DNA of 64,000 bases, from the NCBI GenBank assembly GCA_963772335.1, contig CAVYXF010000001.1, positions 62,001 through 126,000 on the forward strand, written 5' to 3'. Shown piece by piece: positions 61,618 to 64,000 of the stretch (position 1 is the stretch's first letter; each line of letters starts with the position of its first letter). Below the pieces are notes generated by a model. The model was given only the letters and a program-made list of their open reading frames with translations. It did no database searches and was not told where the DNA came from. Both the position numbers and the translations under genes were made by a program. The DNA comes from CAVYXF01 sp963772335 (GTDB lineage: Bacteria > Pseudomonadota > Alphaproteobacteria > Rhizobiales > Rhodomicrobiaceae).

Positions 61618-61956
61618 GACGGACGTACACCATCGTCGCGATGGCCACCGACCGTAGATCCTGGATTATTGCGGCGATTTGGACATCGCAATTGCGCGAG
61701 GGAATCCCGACCCAATTCGGCGAACATTTCGCGACCGCGGGCGCCGGCACTTTGGACGATCTCATCGCGCTCTCATCGGAGCTTCCCGATAAGGCGACAC
61801 GATGCGTCACCGATGCCGCGAGTCACGCCGAAGGATGGTCGACCACCTCCGCTCGGCGATTGCGCCAACTCTTATCTGGGCCGCCTGATGCGCGAAACTA
61901 TTCCTCAAATACGTGCGCTCTAAATCGCCGAGCGGAGGTGCAACCAAACAATTTAA
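61618..61956. other. Gap with an unsupported open frame
   Basis: An open frame at 61641-61997 (118 codons) begins MATDRRSWIIAAIWTSQLRE but resembles nothing I know, has no clear ribosome binding site and runs into the epimerase fragment in another frame. I leave it uncalled. Confidence 0.3.
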
Positions 61957-62673
61957 TTCCTGCTGCGAGCCAAAATCCTGCAGGCCTCGACCTCTGAAGT
62001 TTACTGCGACCCGGACGTGCACCCGCAGGTCGAGAGCTATTGGGGCAATGTCAATCCGGTGGGGTTTCGCGCCTGCTATGACGAGGGCAAGCGCTGCGCC
62101 GAGACGCTGTTCTTCGACTATTACCGCCAGCACCGGCTGAAGATCAAGGTGGTGCGGATCTTCAATACCTACGGCCCGAACATGCATCCCGATGATGGGC
62201 GGGTGGTATCGAATTTCATCCTGCAGGCGCTGCGCGGCGAGGACATTACGCTCTATGGCGACGGCAACCAGACGCGGTCATTCTGTTATGTCGCCGATCT
62301 GGTCGATGGCATGATCAAGATGATGGAAAGCGCTGACAGCGTGACCGGCCCGATCAATATGGGCAATCCGCGGGAGCTGACCATCCGCGAGCTGGCCGAG
62401 AAATTGATCGCGCTGACCGGCTCCTCATCCAAGCTTGTGTTCCGCGACCTGCCGCAAGACGATCCGCGCCGCCGCCGTCCCGATATCACCAAGGCCAAGG
62501 AGTTGCTCGGCTGGGAGCCGACCACAGAGGTCGAGGATGGCCTTACGGCGACCATTGCCTATTTCGATGCGCTGCTGCGCGAGGGCGCGCCAGTATCGGC
62601 CGGTGCGATGAATGGGCGGATGACGGCGAAAGTCTCTGCCCTCTCCAAGTCAGCCCCTGTATCGTGGGGTTGA
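61957..62673 (+). pseudogene. UDP-glucuronate decarboxylase-type epimerase, 5'-truncated
   Basis: Begins after a stop at FLLRAKILQASTSEVYCDPD and runs to the natural end with YWGNVNPVGFRACYDEGKR (catalytic Tyr/Lys region changed to CYDEGK as in UXS enzymes), VVRIFNTYGPNMHPDDGRVV and LLGWEPTTEVEDGL. The Rossmann N-terminus (about 100 residues with GxxGxxG) is absent. It would make UDP-xylose from UDP-glucuronate if whole; as it stands it cannot bind NAD. Confidence 0.85.
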
Positions 62674-63040
62674 GGAAATTAGGACACAATCCGGGGCGAG
62701 CTAGCTTTTGTTAGCGGCGCCGATCGTCTGCTTGACGTCAGGTGCCCGCCGCGGGGACTTTGCTTTGGTTCTGTCTTTACCAGCGCGATGCGCGTGCGGG
62801 CCGGTGGGCTGGGCTGCAAAATCGTCCATCTCGATGTCGAATTCCAGGCGCGCTGCGCGAGCTCAACGTGCTGTGGATGCACTCACGAAGGCAAGGGGGC
62901 TGGTAAATGATTGAGCCGAAGAGCACACGGATAGAGCTGCATGGCGCAAAGCTTCGGCGCTCAAGGAGGTAACTCGCGCCAGTTCATCGATCACAGCGAG
63001 CGCCTATCTTTGGCATCCATTTTGATGCTAGTGCACTAAT
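62674..63040. other. Gene-free gap
   Basis: About 370 bases between the epimerase relic and an IS630 remnant. No gene or RNA recognised. Confidence 0.4.
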
Positions 63041-63739
63041 TCATTCAGATGGTGCAAAAAGTGGCTGCAGCTTTTGAAAGATCTGATCGGCGCTTTTTGT
63101 CCACGTGAATGGCCTGGCTTGACGGTTGTGGTGCTGGATGTAGCGGCGGATGGCATCTTCCAGTTCGGCGACCGATCGGAAGACGCCGCGCCGTATGCGT
63201 TTTCGGGTGATGGCGGAAAAGAAGCCTTCGACGGCGTTGAGCCAGGATGCCGATGTCGGCGTGAAGTGCAACACCCAGCGTCGGTGGTTGGCCAGCCATC
63301 GCCTGACTTTGGGGTGCTTGTGAGTGGCGTAATTGTCGAGGATGGCGTGGACCACCTTGCCCACGGGCACGGCGTTCTCCACGGCATTGAGGAACTTGAT
63401 GAATTCCTGATGCCGATGCTTGTCCATGCATCGGCCAAGCACGGTGCCGTCCAGGACATTGAGCGCGGCGAACAAGGTGGTGGTGCCGTTGCGCTTGTAA
63501 TCATGGGTCATGGTGGCGCATTTGCCTGGCTTCGGCGGCAGGCCGGGTTGGGTGCGGTCCAGCGCCTGGATCTGGCTCTTTTCATCGATGGACAGCACGA
63601 CGGCATGGCAGGGCGGCGCCATGTCCAGGCCGACCACGTCCTCGACCTTCTCGGCAAAGGCGGGATCTCCGCCAGGAAGCGGCTCGCGCCATCCCCCGGT
63701 CAAGTTGATCATGAGCGCTGGCGTCGCCGTCGAATTCAA
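63041..63739 (-). pseudogene. IS630-type transposase, 5'-truncated
   Basis: DDE superfamily endonuclease part: VVLSIDEKSQIQALDRTQPG, THDYKRNGTTTLFAALNVL, HAILDNYATHKHPKV and FTPTSASWLNAVEGFFSAIT, all typical of the second IS630 subgroup. The N-terminal HTH part is missing, and the first 20 codons (MNSTATPALMINL) are foreign. It differs from the IS630 remnant at 57 kb. Confidence 0.85.
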
Positions 63740-63883
63740 TGCCGTGCGCCGTCAGGCACATCAAAGCATGATTTGCCGGGCTTTATGGCGAAGGAGACGG
63801 GCAACCAAACTTGCAATTTGTTGCCCCGATGCGATTTTGAGGATTGAAGGTCTCCGCAATTGCGCGTAAGGCCTTGATATGAT

Positions 63884-63959
63884 TGGCTCCCCGGGCCGGA
63901 CTCGAACCAGCGACCCAGCGGTTAACAGCCGCTTGCTCTACCTGCTGAGCTACCGGGGA
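63884..63959 (-). tRNA. tRNA-Asn(GTT)
   Basis: A 76-base cloverleaf with encoded CCA: acceptor TCCCCGG/CCGGGGA, anticodon GTT (complement at 63924-63926), T-arm GGTTCGAGTCC. Its 3' end faces left, toward the island; tRNA 3' ends are common integration sites. Confidence 0.96.
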
Positions 63960-64000
63960 ATAGGGCAATGCCCTGAATGAATAGGCTATAACAAAACCCC

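Noticed and set aside
61641..61997. 118-codon frame between the XRE gene and the epimerase relic
   Set aside because: It runs out of frame into the epimerase fragment and shows no recognisable domain or ribosome binding site.
63884..63959. tRNA-Asn 3' end as a proven attachment site
   Set aside because: I searched the island by eye for a second copy of its last 20 or so bases and found none; no integrase is visible.

Overview
The window looks like chromosome from a GC-rich alphaproteobacterium, most likely of the order Hyphomicrobiales (Rhizobiales). Pointers are a DivK response regulator next to a DUF3572 gene, a cysE-DUF3126 pair, a C-minus ribosomal protein L33 beside NUDIX and DUF983 genes, 6S RNA directly upstream of 5-formyltetrahydrofolate cyclo-ligase, a DUF1127 protein, and yebC followed by ruvC. 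The genus cannot be fixed from the sequence alone.

Region 1 (1-37.5 kb) is a mostly intact core. It holds housekeeping genes: CBS-domain protein, gamma carbonic anhydrase, cysE, ilvC, divK, rpmG, thiolase, lipB, tRNA-Leu(GAG), SRAP peptidase, a class III aminotransferase, pcp, a BKACE enzyme, 6S RNA, 5-FCL, a YmdB-type phosphoesterase, yebC, ruvC, a CPA1 antiporter and a PNPOx-like protein. Set among them, between 10.6 and 25.2 kb, is a cluster of envelope or exported proteins. These are a curlin-repeat protein broken by one frameshift, a membrane-anchored Pro/Cys/Tyr-repeat protein, a TauE/SafE permease, a Tat-exported tyrosinase with a free-standing copy of its own C-terminal domain next door, an exported TPR-CHAT protease-like protein and a MuiA-like protein.

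Region 2 (about 37.6-63.9 kb) lies between a tRNA-Met(CAT) on the plus strand and a tRNA-Asn(GTT) on the minus strand. Their 3' ends face each other. The stretch has the texture of a decayed genomic island. It contains two toxin-antitoxin pairs (ParDE-like and VapBC), a frameshifted DUF3363 relaxase, a complete IS4-type element with 18-bp inverted ends, a complete IS5-type element with 15-bp inverted ends and a 5-bp target duplication, two IS630 remnants, and many gene fragments (aldehyde dehydrogenase, zinc dehydrogenase, ABC ATPase and permease, BBE-type oxidase, UDP-glucuronate decarboxylase). Intact catabolic cargo is embedded in it: an NTF2-fused flavin monooxygenase, a sugar-type ABC importer with a zinc dehydrogenase, a double-winged-helix GntR regulator and an epimerase/dehydratase-type SDR, then an MDR oxidoreductase and an acetolactate-synthase-like ThDP enzyme.

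How the parts work together: the 43.6-49.6 kb genes read as one uptake-and-oxidation unit for a sugar or sugar acid, probably controlled by the GntR protein. The 17-19 kb genes suggest extracellular phenol or tyrosine oxidation. Several genes carry single-base frameshifts (curlin gene, sugar-binding protein, relaxase, a conserved hypothetical). These may be real decay or homopolymer errors in the assembly, and reads are needed to tell. No CRISPR array, rRNA operon or integrase gene was seen.
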